From: Streptomyces sp. LUP30
GTDB taxonomy: Bacteria > Actinomycetota > Actinomycetes > Streptomycetales > Streptomycetaceae
Direction: 5' to 3'
Length of the DNA stretch: 58,972 nt
Assembly (NCBI RefSeq): GCF_001746365.1
Contig: NZ_MJAJ01000054.1
Coordinates: 1-58,972 of the forward strand
Part shown: piece by piece, positions 40,963 to 49,956 of the stretch
Layout of the letters: each line of letters starts with the position of its first letter
Numbering within the stretch: position 1 is the stretch's first letter
Notes under the pieces: model-generated
What the model was told of the DNA's origin: nothing
Database searches by the model: none
Seen by the model: only the letters and a program-made list of their open reading frames with translations
Position numbers and translations under genes: made by a program

Positions 40963-42183
40963 TCAGCGCGGGGGCACGGCCGGCTGCTGGTAGTGCTCGG
41001 CGACCACCCGGGCCATGGCCCCGATCCGGTCCGTCTTCACGTCCCCCGCGGCGAAGAAGACGTGCCCGCGCACCTGCGGGTGAGCGGCGGCCAGGTCGAG
41101 GTGGGCCGACAGTTCGGCCGGGTCCTGCCAGGCCGCCGGCTGCGTCGGGTCGCCCGCCCGGTACAGGGCCTCGCCGATGTACAGCCTGGTGCGGCTGCCC
41201 TTGGCCACGTCCGCCCACCAGGGCACCAGCTTGGCGTAGTCGGCGGCCGACAGCCCGATGTTCCAGTACAGCTGGGGCACGACGTAGTCGATCCAGCCCT
41301 CCTGGACCCACTTGCGCGTGTCGGCGTGGATGTCGTCGTAGGACTGCAGGGCCCGGGTGTCCGAGCCGCGCGAGTCGGTGGAGGCGTTGCGCCACACCCC
41401 GAACGGGCTGATCCCGAACTGGGTGCCGGGCCGGGTGGCCCTGATGCGGGCGGCTGTCTCCAGCACCAGCCGGTCGACGTTGTCGCGCCGCCAGGCGGCC
41501 CGGGTGGCGAAGGCGCCGCCGTGCGCGTCGTACGCGTCCTCGTCGTCGAAGGTCTGGCCGGCCACCGGGTACGGATAGAAGTAGTCGTCGAAGTGCACGG
41601 CGTCCAGGGGGTACTTCGCGACCGCGTCGAGGATCGCGTCCTGCACGAAGGCCCGGACCTCGGGCAGGCCGGGGTTGTAGTAGAGCCTCCCGCCGAACGG
41701 CACCACCCAGTCCGGGTGCCGGCGCGCGGGATGGGAGGCGACCAGCCTGGAGGGGTCGTCATGGGTGGCGATCCGGTACGGGTTGAACCAGGCGTGCAGC
41801 TGAAGGCCGCGGGCGTGGGCCTCCGTGACCGCCGTGCCCAGCGGATCCCAGCCCGGCGCCCTGCCCTGGACGCCGGTGAGCACCTCGGACCACGGCTCGT
41901 AGGACGAGGGCCACAGCGCGTCGGCCGTGGGCCGCACCTGGAGGATCACCGAGTTGAGCCTCCTGCGCACCGCCACGTCCAGCAGGGCGATCAGTTCGGC
42001 GCGCTGGGCGGCGGCGGTCAGGCCCGTCCGGGACGGCCAGTCGCGGTTGGAGACGGTCGCCAGCCACATCCCCCGCATCTCGGTCGTCGCCCGCCGCTCC
42101 CGCCCGGGAGCGGCCGCCGCCCCCGTCGTGGTGAACGCCGACAGCGCTGCCAGCGCGAACGCCCGCCGGGACAGTCGCCCCAT
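40963..42183 (-). CDS. Tat-exported glycosyl-hydrolase-like GHL10 (YddW-type) protein
   Basis: A 406-residue exported protein. The N-terminal Tat motif is LSRRAFALAALSAFTTTG (residues 4-21). MRGMWLATVSNRDWPSRTGL opens the TIM-barrel GHL10/DUF187 domain, with QLHAWFNPYRIATHD, DAVHFDDYFYPYPV (two Asp at the barrel edge) and FGISPFGVWRN. DYVVPQLYWNIG follows. The family acts on glycans of the cell wall or biofilm; no substrate can be named. The start chosen is ATG 42183; ATG 42192 and GTG 42198 are also in frame. There are about 180 nt to the divergent dehydrogenase gene. Confidence 0.88.
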   Translation of the reverse strand: MGRLSRRAFALAALSAFTTTGAAAAPGRERRATTEMRGMWLATVSNRDWPSRTGLTAAAQRAELIALLDVAVRRRLNSVILQVRPTADALWPSSYEPWSEVLTGVQGRAPGWDPLGTAVTEAHARGLQLHAWFNPYRIATHDDPSRLVASHPARRHPDWVVPFGGRLYYNPGLPEVRAFVQDAILDAVAKYPLDAVHFDDYFYPYPVAGQTFDDEDAYDAHGGAFATRAAWRRDNVDRLVLETAARIRATRPGTQFGISPFGVWRNASTDSRGSDTRALQSYDDIHADTRKWVQEGWIDYVVPQLYWNIGLSAADYAKLVPWWADVAKGSRTRLYIGEALYRAGDPTQPAAWQDPAELSAHLDLAAAHPQVRGHVFFAAGDVKTDRIGAMARVVAEHYQQPAVPPR

Positions 42184-42364
42184 CGCACACATCCCCACAT
42201 ACTCTGCGGATCCGTTCGGTCACGGATCGTTTCCGGGCCCCAGCATGCCCCACCCCGACGATCGATCATCGATACTTGCTAGTAACGTGCACGATCGGAG
42301 CAGGCCGACCGGGACCCGGCAGACCTGCCACTGCCAACTGAGTCAGCGCGGCGAAAGGTGCGAT

Positions 42365-43222
42365 GTGACCGACATCGAACGGGTCGGAGTGGTGGGCTGC
42401 GGCCAGATGGGGGCGGGCATCGCCGAGGTCTGCGCCCGCGCCGGCCTCGACGTCAAGGTCGCCGAGACCAACGGCGAAGCCCTGGAGATCGGCCGGACCC
42501 GGCTGCTCAACTCCCTGACCAAGGCCGCCGAGCGCGGCAAGATCTCCGAGGAGGAGCGGGACGCCGCGCTGGCGCGCCTGAGCTTCACCACGGACCTCGG
42601 CGAGTTCGCCGACCGCGACCTCGTCGTCGAGGCCGTGGTCGAGAACGAGCAGGTCAAGACCGAGATCTTCCAGGTCCTCGACCAGGTGGTGACCCGCCCG
42701 GACGCGATCCTCGCCTCCAACACCTCCTCCATCCCGCTGGTGAAGCTGGCGGTCGCCACCTCGCGGCCCGGCCAGGTCGTCGGCATCCACTTCTTCAACC
42801 CTGCCCCGGTGCAGCAGCTCGTCGAGCTGATCCCGGCGCTGACCACCTCGGAGGGCACGCTCGGCCGGGCGCAGCTGTTCGCCGAGAAGGTGCTGGGCAA
42901 GCACGCGATCCGCGCCCAGGACCGCTCCGGCTTCGTGGTCAACGCGCTGCTGATCCCCTACCTCCTGTCCGCGATCCGGATGTTCGAGACGGGCATCGCG
43001 AGCCGCGAGGACATCGACAACGGCATGGAGATGGGCTGCGCCCATCCGATGGGCCCGCTGAAGCTGTCCGACCTGATCGGTCTGGACACGGTCGCCTCGG
43101 TCGCGTTCTCCATGTACGAGGAGTACAAGGAACCCCTCTACGCCGCTCCCCCGCTGCTGCAGCGCATGGTGGACGCGGGCCGGCTGGGCCGCAAGACCGG
43201 CTCGGGCTTCTACACGTACTGA
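42365..43222 (+). CDS. 3-hydroxybutyryl-CoA / 3-hydroxyacyl-CoA dehydrogenase
   Basis: A 285-residue NAD(P)-dependent dehydrogenase that interconverts acetoacetyl-CoA and 3-hydroxybutyryl-CoA. It has GVVGCGQMGAGIAEVCARAG (dinucleotide fold), DLVVEAVVENEQVKTEIF, LASNTSSIPLVKLA, GIHFFNPAPVQQLVELI (the catalytic His/Asn region), DRSGFVVNALLIPYL and MGPLKLSDLIGLD. The start is GTG 42365 with AAAGG a few nt upstream. It is a stand-alone gene; fadB and fadA partners are absent, which is normal for FadB2/Hbd-type proteins. A strong palindromic terminator follows. Confidence 0.94.
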   Translation: MTDIERVGVVGCGQMGAGIAEVCARAGLDVKVAETNGEALEIGRTRLLNSLTKAAERGKISEEERDAALARLSFTTDLGEFADRDLVVEAVVENEQVKTEIFQVLDQVVTRPDAILASNTSSIPLVKLAVATSRPGQVVGIHFFNPAPVQQLVELIPALTTSEGTLGRAQLFAEKVLGKHAIRAQDRSGFVVNALLIPYLLSAIRMFETGIASREDIDNGMEMGCAHPMGPLKLSDLIGLDTVASVAFSMYEEYKEPLYAAPPLLQRMVDAGRLGRKTGSGFYTY

Positions 43223-43256
43223 CCCACGTCACACAGGGACCCCTCGTCGGCCGGTC

Positions 43257-43290
43257 ACGGGCCCGGCGCTCCGCGGAGCGCCGGGCCCGT
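43257..43290 (+). terminator. 34-nt perfect palindrome after the dehydrogenase gene
   Basis: Arms ACGGGCCCGGCGCTCCG (43257-43273) and CGGAGCGCCGGGCCCGT (43274-43290) match over 17 nt with no loop in the DNA palindrome. In RNA the centre must open to a small loop. TTCCCTT follows. Confidence 0.8.
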
Positions 43291-43421
43291 TCCCTTCACA
43301 CGCCGTGTGCACGCCGGGCCCGCATATGCCGCACGCACACTCTCCCCACGGATCCGGCCGGCGGGTTCACTCATCATGCGCACGTAAGGGATGTGAGACG
43401 ACCACGGAAAGGAGCGGAGAC

Positions 43422-43679
43422 GTGACCACCGATTCCGGGCATCCCGTCGCCCATGGAGAACTCGCGGAGTTACGGCGCCGCCTCGACGTGGCGTACGCCC
43501 GCGTCGAGGGCGGACTGGCCCTGCTGACGCACCGCACCGAGGAGACGGCCAAGGAGCTCGACGAACTGAGCACGCGCATCGTGGCGTTGGAGCACGCACG
43601 CTGGCCGCTGCCGGCCGTGGCCGCGCTCACCGCCGTCGGCGCACTGGTCGTGACGGTCTGGCAGGCCTTCGGACGCTAG
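43422..43679 (+). CDS. Small coiled-coil, single-helix membrane-anchored protein
   Basis: An 85-residue protein of unknown family. Residues 15-60 form a heptad-like helix (LAELRRRLDVAYARVEGGLALL, HRTEETAKELDELSTRIVALE). A hydrophobic segment near 62-82 (WPLPAVAALTAVGALVVTVW) anchors it, with a short C-terminal tail. The topology is likely an N-terminal cytosolic coiled coil plus a C-terminal anchor. The start GTG 43422 follows AGGAGCGGAG. It converges on the Nudix gene with 28 nt between stops. No function is proposed. Confidence 0.8.
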   Translation: MTTDSGHPVAHGELAELRRRLDVAYARVEGGLALLTHRTEETAKELDELSTRIVALEHARWPLPAVAALTAVGALVVTVWQAFGR

Positions 43680-43707
43680 CGCCCGCGGGCCGTCGCCAGG
43701 TTCGTCC

Positions 43708-44238
43708 TCATCCGAGCCTGATGTGGTGCAGCAGCATCAACGCGGCCGCCATGTTGGCGGCCGGGACCTCCCCTCGGGCGACCAGGTCGGGGACGAACTC
43801 GAGGGAGACCCACTCCCGGCGGTCCGACTCGAAGTCGTCCACCGGGTGACCCGTGTACTCGGCCTCGTCCGACCAGTAGATGTGGTGGACGGCGTCGGTG
43901 AGCCCGTTGGACGGCTCCACGCTCATCAGGTGGCGCAGGGATCCCGGCCGCCAGCCGGTCTCCTCCTCCAGTTCCCGGGCGGCCGCCCCTGCGACGTCCT
44001 CGCCGTCCTCGACCACGCCCGCGGCGAGCTCCCACCCCCAGCTGTCGGTGATGAAGCGGTGCCGCCACAGCAGGAGGACCTCGTTGGCGTCGTTGACGAC
44101 GGTCGCCACGGCGACGGGCCTCAGCCGTATGAGGAAGTGGTCGAGGTGCCGGCCGTCGGGCAGCTCCACATCTGCCAGGTTGACGCTGAACCAGCGGTTT
44201 TCATACACAGTTTGTTCGTTCTGCTTCGTCCACTGCAC
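43708..44238 (-). CDS. Nudix hydrolase (ADP-ribose pyrophosphatase-like)
   Basis: A 176-residue Nudix protein. The Nudix box G(x5)E(x7)REUxEExGU appears as GVVEDGEDVAGAAARELEEE followed by TGW; the metal-binding Glu residues are intact. The N-terminal strand pattern ENRWFSVNLADVELPDG and late SVEPSNGLTDAVHHIYWSDE resemble ADP-ribose or related nucleoside-diphosphate hydrolases. It could sanitise or recycle nucleotide-sugar metabolites. The start is GTG 44238 with GGAAGG upstream. It follows the NsdA-type regulator by 122 nt on the same strand. Confidence 0.9.
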   Translation of the reverse strand: MQWTKQNEQTVYENRWFSVNLADVELPDGRHLDHFLIRLRPVAVATVVNDANEVLLLWRHRFITDSWGWELAAGVVEDGEDVAGAAARELEEETGWRPGSLRHLMSVEPSNGLTDAVHHIYWSDEAEYTGHPVDDFESDRREWVSLEFVPDLVARGEVPAANMAAALMLLHHIRLG

Positions 44239-44360
44239 GGTTCTGCCACCTTCCGTCGAGTAAGTGGCAATATCGCAGCAGGAACCATGCAGCGTCGGCG
44301 CGGACGACGTGCCGGCGCTTCTCCAGGCGTCGTGATTCGGATACCCCGTGACGCCCCCGT

Positions 44361-45701
44361 CTACAGCGGTACGCGCAGGGCCCCGTCGATGAGTTCGGCG
44401 GCCTCGGCCGTGCCCGCGCAGCCGCTGCGCACCAGGTGCTCGCGCACCGACCGGAGTCTGTCGCGCAGCCGCTGGGACTCCATCCCCCGGGTCTGCTCGG
44501 CCATCCGCACCGCGGTGACCACCGCTTTGTCGGCGTTGCCCTGACGCAGCTCGATCGTGCTGAGCATGGCGAGCCGGTGCACCCTGCCGCGGTCGTGCGC
44601 CGGGGTGTCCACGGCGGCCGCCGCGTGCTCGGCGGCCGCGGTGAGGTCGCCGAGGCTGAGCAGGGCCTCCGCCACCTGGACGTTGACCAGACCGGGCTGG
44701 ACATAGCCGGTCTCGTCGGGCTCGTGGCCGCGCCGGATGCGATCGGCGGCCGCCTCGGCCCGCCGGATGCACGACAGGGCGCCCGTGCCGTCTCCCAGGT
44801 GGGCGTACGCCTTGGCCTGCATCGCGTACAGGTCGGAGGCGAGAGCGGGCGTGATGTGCCTGCCCGCCGCCCGCAGCGCCGCCTCCGCGAAGGCGACGGC
44901 CTGCCGGTACTCCCGCATGAACAGCGACTGGTTCACCAGCAGGGCGATGACGTACGCCCCCAGCCCCCGGTCGCCGCTGGCCTTGGCCAGCCTGAGCGCC
45001 TGGTGGAAGTAGCGCTGGGCGAGGCCGTGCGCATCGGAGTCGTAGGCGCAGATGCCCGCCACGGCCACCAACCCGCCGGTGGCGCGGTGCAGTTGACGGC
45101 CCGTCTCGTCCGTGTAGCTGCCGCGCAACAGGGGCGCGGTCTCGGCGTTCAGAAAGCCGACGACCCGGCTGCGGGTCGCGATGCCGCCCGCCTTGCGGTA
45201 CATCTGCTCGTAGTGGGCGCGGGCGGCGCGCAGCATCTCGATGTCGGCGGAGGTGACCCGGTGCCGGCCGCCACGGGAGACGTCCACGTCCTCCGGAGGG
45301 TTCTCCCACTCCCACACCGGCATCACCGCCGGCGTGCCGGTCACGGCGGGCGCGCCCAGGATGTGCGGGCGCTGCTGCTCGTCCGAGCGCCACAGGGCGG
45401 TGGCCCGCTCGACGAAGCCGGAGAGCGAGGCGCCGTGCGGGGTGGACGGCTCTCCCGGGACGCCGAGACCGATGTCGTCGAGGGTGACCGGCCGGTGCAG
45501 CCGCATCGCCAGCACCTCGCAGATGAGGTCGGGCACCTGGCCGCGCGGCCGTTGGCCCTTGAGCCAGCGGGCCACCGCCGTGTGCTCGTACCGCAGGGCG
45601 AGCCCGCGTGCCCGCCCGGCCTGGTTCACGTGGGCGGCGAGGCCCGCGTGCGAGATGCCCGCCTCGTCGAGGATCGCGTCGAGCAGAGTGTTGGGCTGCA
45701 T
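44361..45701 (-). CDS. NsdA-type regulator with cryptic helix-turn-helix and TPR-like repeats
   Basis: A 446-residue protein of the Streptomyces NsdA-like group. The N-terminus (about 15-80) is an XRE-like DNA-binding region (AHVNQAGRARGLALRYEHTA, VARWLKGQRPRGQVPDLICE, TLDDIGLG). The rest is a helical repeat region (RYFHQALRLAKASGDRGLGA, AFAEAALRAAGRHITPALAS, LSTIELRQGNADKAVV) of the TPR kind. NsdA itself represses development and antibiotics in Streptomyces; this paralogue's targets are unknown. The ATG at 45701 follows GGGGGG. It could be co-transcribed with the Nudix gene. Confidence 0.8.
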   Translation of the reverse strand: MQPNTLLDAILDEAGISHAGLAAHVNQAGRARGLALRYEHTAVARWLKGQRPRGQVPDLICEVLAMRLHRPVTLDDIGLGVPGEPSTPHGASLSGFVERATALWRSDEQQRPHILGAPAVTGTPAVMPVWEWENPPEDVDVSRGGRHRVTSADIEMLRAARAHYEQMYRKAGGIATRSRVVGFLNAETAPLLRGSYTDETGRQLHRATGGLVAVAGICAYDSDAHGLAQRYFHQALRLAKASGDRGLGAYVIALLVNQSLFMREYRQAVAFAEAALRAAGRHITPALASDLYAMQAKAYAHLGDGTGALSCIRRAEAAADRIRRGHEPDETGYVQPGLVNVQVAEALLSLGDLTAAAEHAAAAVDTPAHDRGRVHRLAMLSTIELRQGNADKAVVTAVRMAEQTRGMESQRLRDRLRSVREHLVRSGCAGTAEAAELIDGALRVPL

Positions 45702-45942
45702 GGGTGCCCCCCGGTGCCTCGGTGTCGTCAGACTAGTGGGTCTGTCTTCACACGGGGTGTGAACCGAAAGCCCGCGCTCGCCGGGCGTGCGCGCTGTCGT
45801 GGAGCGCTCACGGCCGGGTTGACTGGAACGCCTCGCAAGAGGTTCGCCGGGCCGTCGGCTCCCCCTCGAAAAGCGACGGCCCGGCGTGGCGCTCCGCTCC
45901 GCGGGTCGGGCGGACCTGTGCGTCTCGGGTACGTGAACAGGT

Positions 45943-45983
45943 GCGGGTCCGTCGTGGCCGGTCGCGCAGTTCCCCGCGCCCCT
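45943..45983 (+). repeat. Interspersed palindromic repeat, copy 3
   Basis: Contains GTGGCCGGTCGCGCAGTTCC followed by CCGCGCCCCT. It is the near-exact reverse complement of 46053-46094, and the two could form a stem-loop of about 150 nt. Confidence 0.8.
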
Positions 45984-46052
45984 AGGGGGTTGCACCCAGG
46001 CCCCTACGAAAACGAACCCCGAGCCGGGCGCAGGGGCGCAGCCCCAGCCCCC

Positions 46053-46094
46053 AGGGGCGCGAGGAACTGCGCGACCAGCCACTAGGGACCCGCG
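46053..46094 (-). repeat. Interspersed palindromic repeat, copy 4
   Basis: AGGGGCGCGAGGAACTGCGC then GACCAGCCCACTAGGGACCC, inverted relative to copy 3 with a few differences and one inserted nt. Confidence 0.8.
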
Positions 46095-46109
46095 GCCGAC
46101 ACACACCCC

Positions 46110-46149
46110 CGGCGCGGGCGCAGGGGCGCAGCCCCGCACCCGCGCCGGG
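46110..46149 (-). terminator. pheST terminator hairpin
   Basis: CCGGCGCGGG (46110-46119) pairs with CCCGCGCCGG (46140-46149); the 20-nt inner part can also fold (GGGGCGCAGCCCC). It lies 22 nt past the pheT stop. Confidence 0.65.
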
Positions 46150-46171
46150 CGCGGACCTGCGCAACCTACGG

Positions 46172-48685
46172 TCAGCCCCGCAGGGCCGCTCCCGTGCGCT
46201 CCCCCGCGAGGGCGACCGCCGCGTCGCGGGCGGCCGACGCCTCGTCGACGGTGAGCGTCCGGTCCTCCGCGCGGAAGCGCAGCGCGTACGCGAGCGACTT
46301 CTTGCCGTCGCCGAGCTGCTCCGCGTTCTCGTAGACGTCGAACAGCCGGATGCCCTCCAGCAGTTCACCCGCGCCCTCCCGCAGCGCGGCCTCGACGTCG
46401 GCGTGCGGCACGATCCGGTCGACCACGAGGGCGACGTCCTGGGTGGCCACCGGGAACGTGGAGATGTGCGGCGCCTGGGGCGTGTCGTCGCCGACCTGCT
46501 CCAGGACGTCCAGGTCGAGCTCCATGGCGCAGGTGCGCGCGGGCAGGCCCAGGGCCTTGAGCACCCGGGGGTGCAGCTCGCCCGCGTGACCGACGACCCG
46601 CTCGGCGCCGTCGACGACCACGACGAACTCGGCGCAGCGCCCGGGGTGCCACGGCCCGTAGCGGCCGTTGCGGACGACCGGCTCGACGCCGGCCTCCCGG
46701 GCGACCGTGCGGCCCGCCTCGACGGCGTCGGCCCAGTCCGCCGGACGGCCCTTGCCCCACCAGCCGGCCTGCTCGCGGGCGCCCGTGAGGACGACGGCGA
46801 CATGGCGCGGCTGCTCGGGCAGCACGGCGTCCAGCGACGCCAGCTCCTCGTCTGTGGGGCGGCGGTCGACGGGCAGATGCCCGGCGACGCCCTGCTCCTC
46901 GCGCGGGTGGAAGACCAGCCCGGTCTCGAAGAGCGCCAGATCGTGCGAGCCACGGCCGTCGTTGCGCCGCAGCGCGCCCAGCAGACCCGGCAGCAGCGAC
47001 GTGCGGAGCGCGGGCTCCTCGTCGTTGAGCGGGTTGGTGAGCTTCACGACGCGGCGGGCCGGGTCCTCGGCGTCCAGGCCGAGCTGGTCGAAGACCTGCT
47101 CGCTGACGAACGGGTAGTTCGGCGCCTCGACGTAACCGGCCCCGGCCAGCGCGCGGCCGACACGGCGGTGCAGGCGCTGGCGGTGGGTGAGTCCGCGGCC
47201 GGAGGGCGGCTTGGGCAGCGTGGAGGGCAGGTTCTCGTAACCCTCCAGCCGGATGACCTCCTCGGCCAGGTCGTTGGCCTCGCCCAGGTCGGGCCGCCAG
47301 GACGGGACGGTGACGATCAGCTCGTCCTGCCCGTACACGTCGCAGCCGATCTCCTGCAGCCGGCGGACGACGGTCTCCCGCCCGTACACCACGCCCGCGA
47401 CCTTGTCCGGGTGGTCGGCCGGGACGCTGATCGTGTGCGGCGCGGACGGGGCGATGATCTCCGTGACGCCCGCGTCGGCGGTGCCGCCCGCGAGCAGCAC
47501 CAGCAGGTCCACGGTGCGCTGCGCGGCGGCAGCGGCGGCCTGCGGGTCGACGCCCCGCTCGAAGCGCCGGGACGCCTCGGACGACAGCTTGTGGCGACGC
47601 GCCGTGCGCGCGATCGACACCGCGTCGAAGTGGGCGGCCTCGATGACCACGTCGGTCGTCAGGCTCTCCGCGTCGTCGTGGTCGGCGATCTCGGTGTTCG
47701 CGCCGCCCATGACGCCGGCGAGACCGATGGGCCCGCGGTCGTCGGTGATGACCAGGTCCTCGGCGTGCAGCTTGCGGGTCACTCCGTCGAGGGTGACGAT
47801 CCGCTCGTCCTCCGCGGCCCGTCGTACGCCGATCGTGCCCTGGACCAGGCTGCGGTCGTAGGCGTGCAGCGGCTGGCCGAGCTCCATCATCACGTAGTTG
47901 GTGACGTCGACGGCGAGCGAGATCGGGCGCATGCCGACCTTCTGCAGCCGGCGCTTCAGCCAGATCGGCGAGCGCGCCTCGGGGCTCAGACCGCTGACGG
48001 TGCGGGCGGTGAAGCGGTCGCAGCCCATCGGCTCGGAGACCTGCACCGGGTAGCCGAAGGCGTTGGGCGCCGGTACGTCGATCAGGGCGGGGTCGCGCAG
48101 CGCCAGACCGTAGGCGATGGCGGTCTCCCGGGCGACACCGCGGATGGACAGGCAGTCGCCGCGGTTGGCGGTGACGGCGATGTCCAGGACCTCGTCGACG
48201 AGTTCGAGGAGCTCGATGGCGTCCTTGCCGACCTCGGTCTCCGGCGGCAGCACGATGATGCCGTGGCTGCCGTCGTCGCCCATGCCCAGCTCGTCGCCGG
48301 AGCAGATCATGCCGTGGGAGGTCTTGCCGTACGTCTTGCGTGCGGCGATCGCGAAGCCGCCGGGCAGGACCGCGCCCGGGAGGACCACGACGACCTTGTC
48401 GCCGACGGCGAAGTTACGGGCGCCGCAGACGATCTCCTGGGGCTCACCGGTGCCGTTGGCCGTGCCGACGTCGACCGTGCAGAAGCGGATCGGCTTCTTG
48501 AAGCCCTCCAGCTCCTCGATGGTCAGTACCTGACCGACGACGAGCGGACCCTTGAGGTCGGCTCCGAGGTGCTCGACGGTCTCGACCTCGAGTCCGGCCG
48601 ACACCAGCTTGGCCTGCACGTCGCGGCCGGTCTCGGTGGCCGGCAGGTCGACGTACTCCCGCAGCCAGGAAAGCGGGACGCGCAT
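46172..48685 (-). CDS. pheT: Phenylalanine-tRNA ligase beta subunit
   Basis: An 837-residue beta subunit of the alpha2-beta2 enzyme that charges tRNA-Phe. The N-terminus MRVPLSWLREYVDLP and the tRNA-binding domain (VGQVLTIEELEGFKKPIRFCTVDVG, in parts) are typical, followed by GMICSGDELGMGDDG. DIAVTANRGDCLSIRGVARE opens the B3/B4 editing region. The B5 domain is near 400-480. A class-II-like core follows, and the ferredoxin-fold anticodon domain closes the protein (FPVATQDVALVVDR; SLAYALRFRAEDRTLTVDEA). Its ATG shares one nt with the pheS stop (TGATG), so translation is coupled. The length is normal. Confidence 0.97.
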   Translation of the reverse strand: MRVPLSWLREYVDLPATETGRDVQAKLVSAGLEVETVEHLGADLKGPLVVGQVLTIEELEGFKKPIRFCTVDVGTANGTGEPQEIVCGARNFAVGDKVVVVLPGAVLPGGFAIAARKTYGKTSHGMICSGDELGMGDDGSHGIIVLPPETEVGKDAIELLELVDEVLDIAVTANRGDCLSIRGVARETAIAYGLALRDPALIDVPAPNAFGYPVQVSEPMGCDRFTARTVSGLSPEARSPIWLKRRLQKVGMRPISLAVDVTNYVMMELGQPLHAYDRSLVQGTIGVRRAAEDERIVTLDGVTRKLHAEDLVITDDRGPIGLAGVMGGANTEIADHDDAESLTTDVVIEAAHFDAVSIARTARRHKLSSEASRRFERGVDPQAAAAAAQRTVDLLVLLAGGTADAGVTEIIAPSAPHTISVPADHPDKVAGVVYGRETVVRRLQEIGCDVYGQDELIVTVPSWRPDLGEANDLAEEVIRLEGYENLPSTLPKPPSGRGLTHRQRLHRRVGRALAGAGYVEAPNYPFVSEQVFDQLGLDAEDPARRVVKLTNPLNDEEPALRTSLLPGLLGALRRNDGRGSHDLALFETGLVFHPREEQGVAGHLPVDRRPTDEELASLDAVLPEQPRHVAVVLTGAREQAGWWGKGRPADWADAVEAGRTVAREAGVEPVVRNGRYGPWHPGRCAEFVVVVDGAERVVGHAGELHPRVLKALGLPARTCAMELDLDVLEQVGDDTPQAPHISTFPVATQDVALVVDRIVPHADVEAALREGAGELLEGIRLFDVYENAEQLGDGKKSLAYALRFRAEDRTLTVDEASAARDAAVALAGERTGAALRG

Positions 48686-49806
48686 CAGATCTCCATCCCG
48701 AACGGCCGGGTGAACCGGACGTCACCCTCGACCATGTCTCGCATGTCTTCGACGTTGTGGCGGAACATCAGCATCCGCTCGATGCCGAACCCGAAGGCGA
48801 ACCCGCTGTACTTCTCCGGGTCGACGCCGCAGGCGGCCAGCACCTTGGGGTTGACCATGCCGCAGCCGCCGAGCTCGATCCAGCCCTCGCTGGAGCAGGT
48901 GCGGCAGGGACGGTCGGGGTTGCCGACGGACTCGCCGCGGCAGACGTAGCACACCATGTCCATCTCGGCGGACGGCTCGGTGAACGGGAAGAAGTTCGGC
49001 CGCAGCCGGGTCTTCATGCCCTCGCCGAACAGCGACTGGACCATGTGGTCCATCGTGCCCTTGAGATCGGCCATGGTCAGGCCCTCGTCCACGGCGAGCA
49101 GCTCGACCTGGTGGAAGACCGGGGTGTGCGTGGCGTCCAGCTCGTCGGTGCGGTACACGCGACCGGGGCAGATCACGTACACCGGCAGCTCACGGCTGAG
49201 CAGCGAGCGGATCTGGACCGGCGAGGTGTGGGTGCGCAGCACGACGCCGGACTCGGTGCCGCCCTGCGGGCCCTGCACGAAGAACGTGTCGGCCTCGCCG
49301 CGGGCCGGGTGGTCCGGGCCGATGTTGAGGGCGTCGAAGTTGAACCACTCGGCCTCGACCTGGGGGCCCTCGGCGACCTCGTAGCCCATGGCCACGAAGA
49401 CGTCCTCGATGCGCTCCGAGAGCGTGGTCAGCGGGTGGCGGGCGCCGGCCGGGACCCGGTCGTGGGGCAGCGTGACGTCCACCGCCTCCTCGACCAGCAC
49501 CCGCGCGTCGCGCTCGGCCTCCAGCTCCTCCTGACGGGCGGCGAGGCCCTTGTTCACGGCGCCGCGGGCCTGCCCGACGAGCTTGCCGGCGGCTGCCTTG
49601 GCGTGCGGGGGCAGGGCGCCGATCTCGCGGTTGGCGAGGGCGAGCGGGGAGGTGCCGCCGGTGTGGGCGACCTTGGCCTCCTGGAGCGCGTCGAGGGAGT
49701 CCGCGGCGGCGAAGGCGGCGAGCGCCTCGTCCCGCATGCGCTCGATCTCTTCCGGTTTCAAGGCCTCGACCTCTACCGGGTCGTACGACTTATTCGGTGC
49801 CGACAT
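48685..49806 (-). CDS. pheS: Phenylalanine-tRNA ligase alpha subunit
   Basis: A 373-residue catalytic subunit of PheRS, class II. The N-terminal coiled coil (about 20-90) binds tRNA. Then come MGYEVAEGPQVEAEWFNFD, HTSPVQIRSLL, the active-site ARVYRTDELDATHTPVFHQ region (here read as GRVYRTDELDATHTPVFHQV), FTEPSAEMDM and GFGIERMLMFRHNVEDMR (motif 3). The ATG at 49806 follows GGGAAGAGATG-type sequence. A -10-like TAGACT lies at 49905-49910 on the minus strand. I looked for a Phe leader peptide or T-box upstream and found none. Confidence 0.97.
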   Translation of the reverse strand: MSAPNKSYDPVEVEALKPEEIERMRDEALAAFAAADSLDALQEAKVAHTGGTSPLALANREIGALPPHAKAAAGKLVGQARGAVNKGLAARQEELEAERDARVLVEEAVDVTLPHDRVPAGARHPLTTLSERIEDVFVAMGYEVAEGPQVEAEWFNFDALNIGPDHPARGEADTFFVQGPQGGTESGVVLRTHTSPVQIRSLLSRELPVYVICPGRVYRTDELDATHTPVFHQVELLAVDEGLTMADLKGTMDHMVQSLFGEGMKTRLRPNFFPFTEPSAEMDMVCYVCRGESVGNPDRPCRTCSSEGWIELGGCGMVNPKVLAACGVDPEKYSGFAFGFGIERMLMFRHNVEDMRDMVEGDVRFTRPFGMEI

Positions 49807-49956
49807 CTCTTCCCGTGCTTCCGATTGTCTGGCTGAAGGTCCCCGTCACCGACTCACGCAGAGGTCAGAGGGCCGTGGATGGGACACAAGGGTGCCAAAG
49901 GCCGAGTCTAACGGGGTGAGGATGTACCGCTGCGCCCGCGGCTGCCCGGGCTGCTC

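Larger units (their letters stand above)
45702..46171. other. Gene-free interval with a large foldback of interspersed repeats
   Basis: 470 nt between pheT (3' end) and the NsdA-type gene (5' end), holding two inverted copies of the interspersed repeat (45943-45983 and 46053-46094). The sequence GGGCGCAGGGGCGCAGCCCC appears at about 46027 and 46117. The pheT hairpin (46110-46149) is also here. The left half (45702-45900) shows no gene and probably contains the regulator's promoter. Confidence 0.65.

Noticed and set aside
49807..49956. A T-box or Phe-rich leader peptide upstream of pheS
   Set aside because: No T-box sequence and no short ORF with Phe codons and a ribosome site; the one short frame codes for no Phe.
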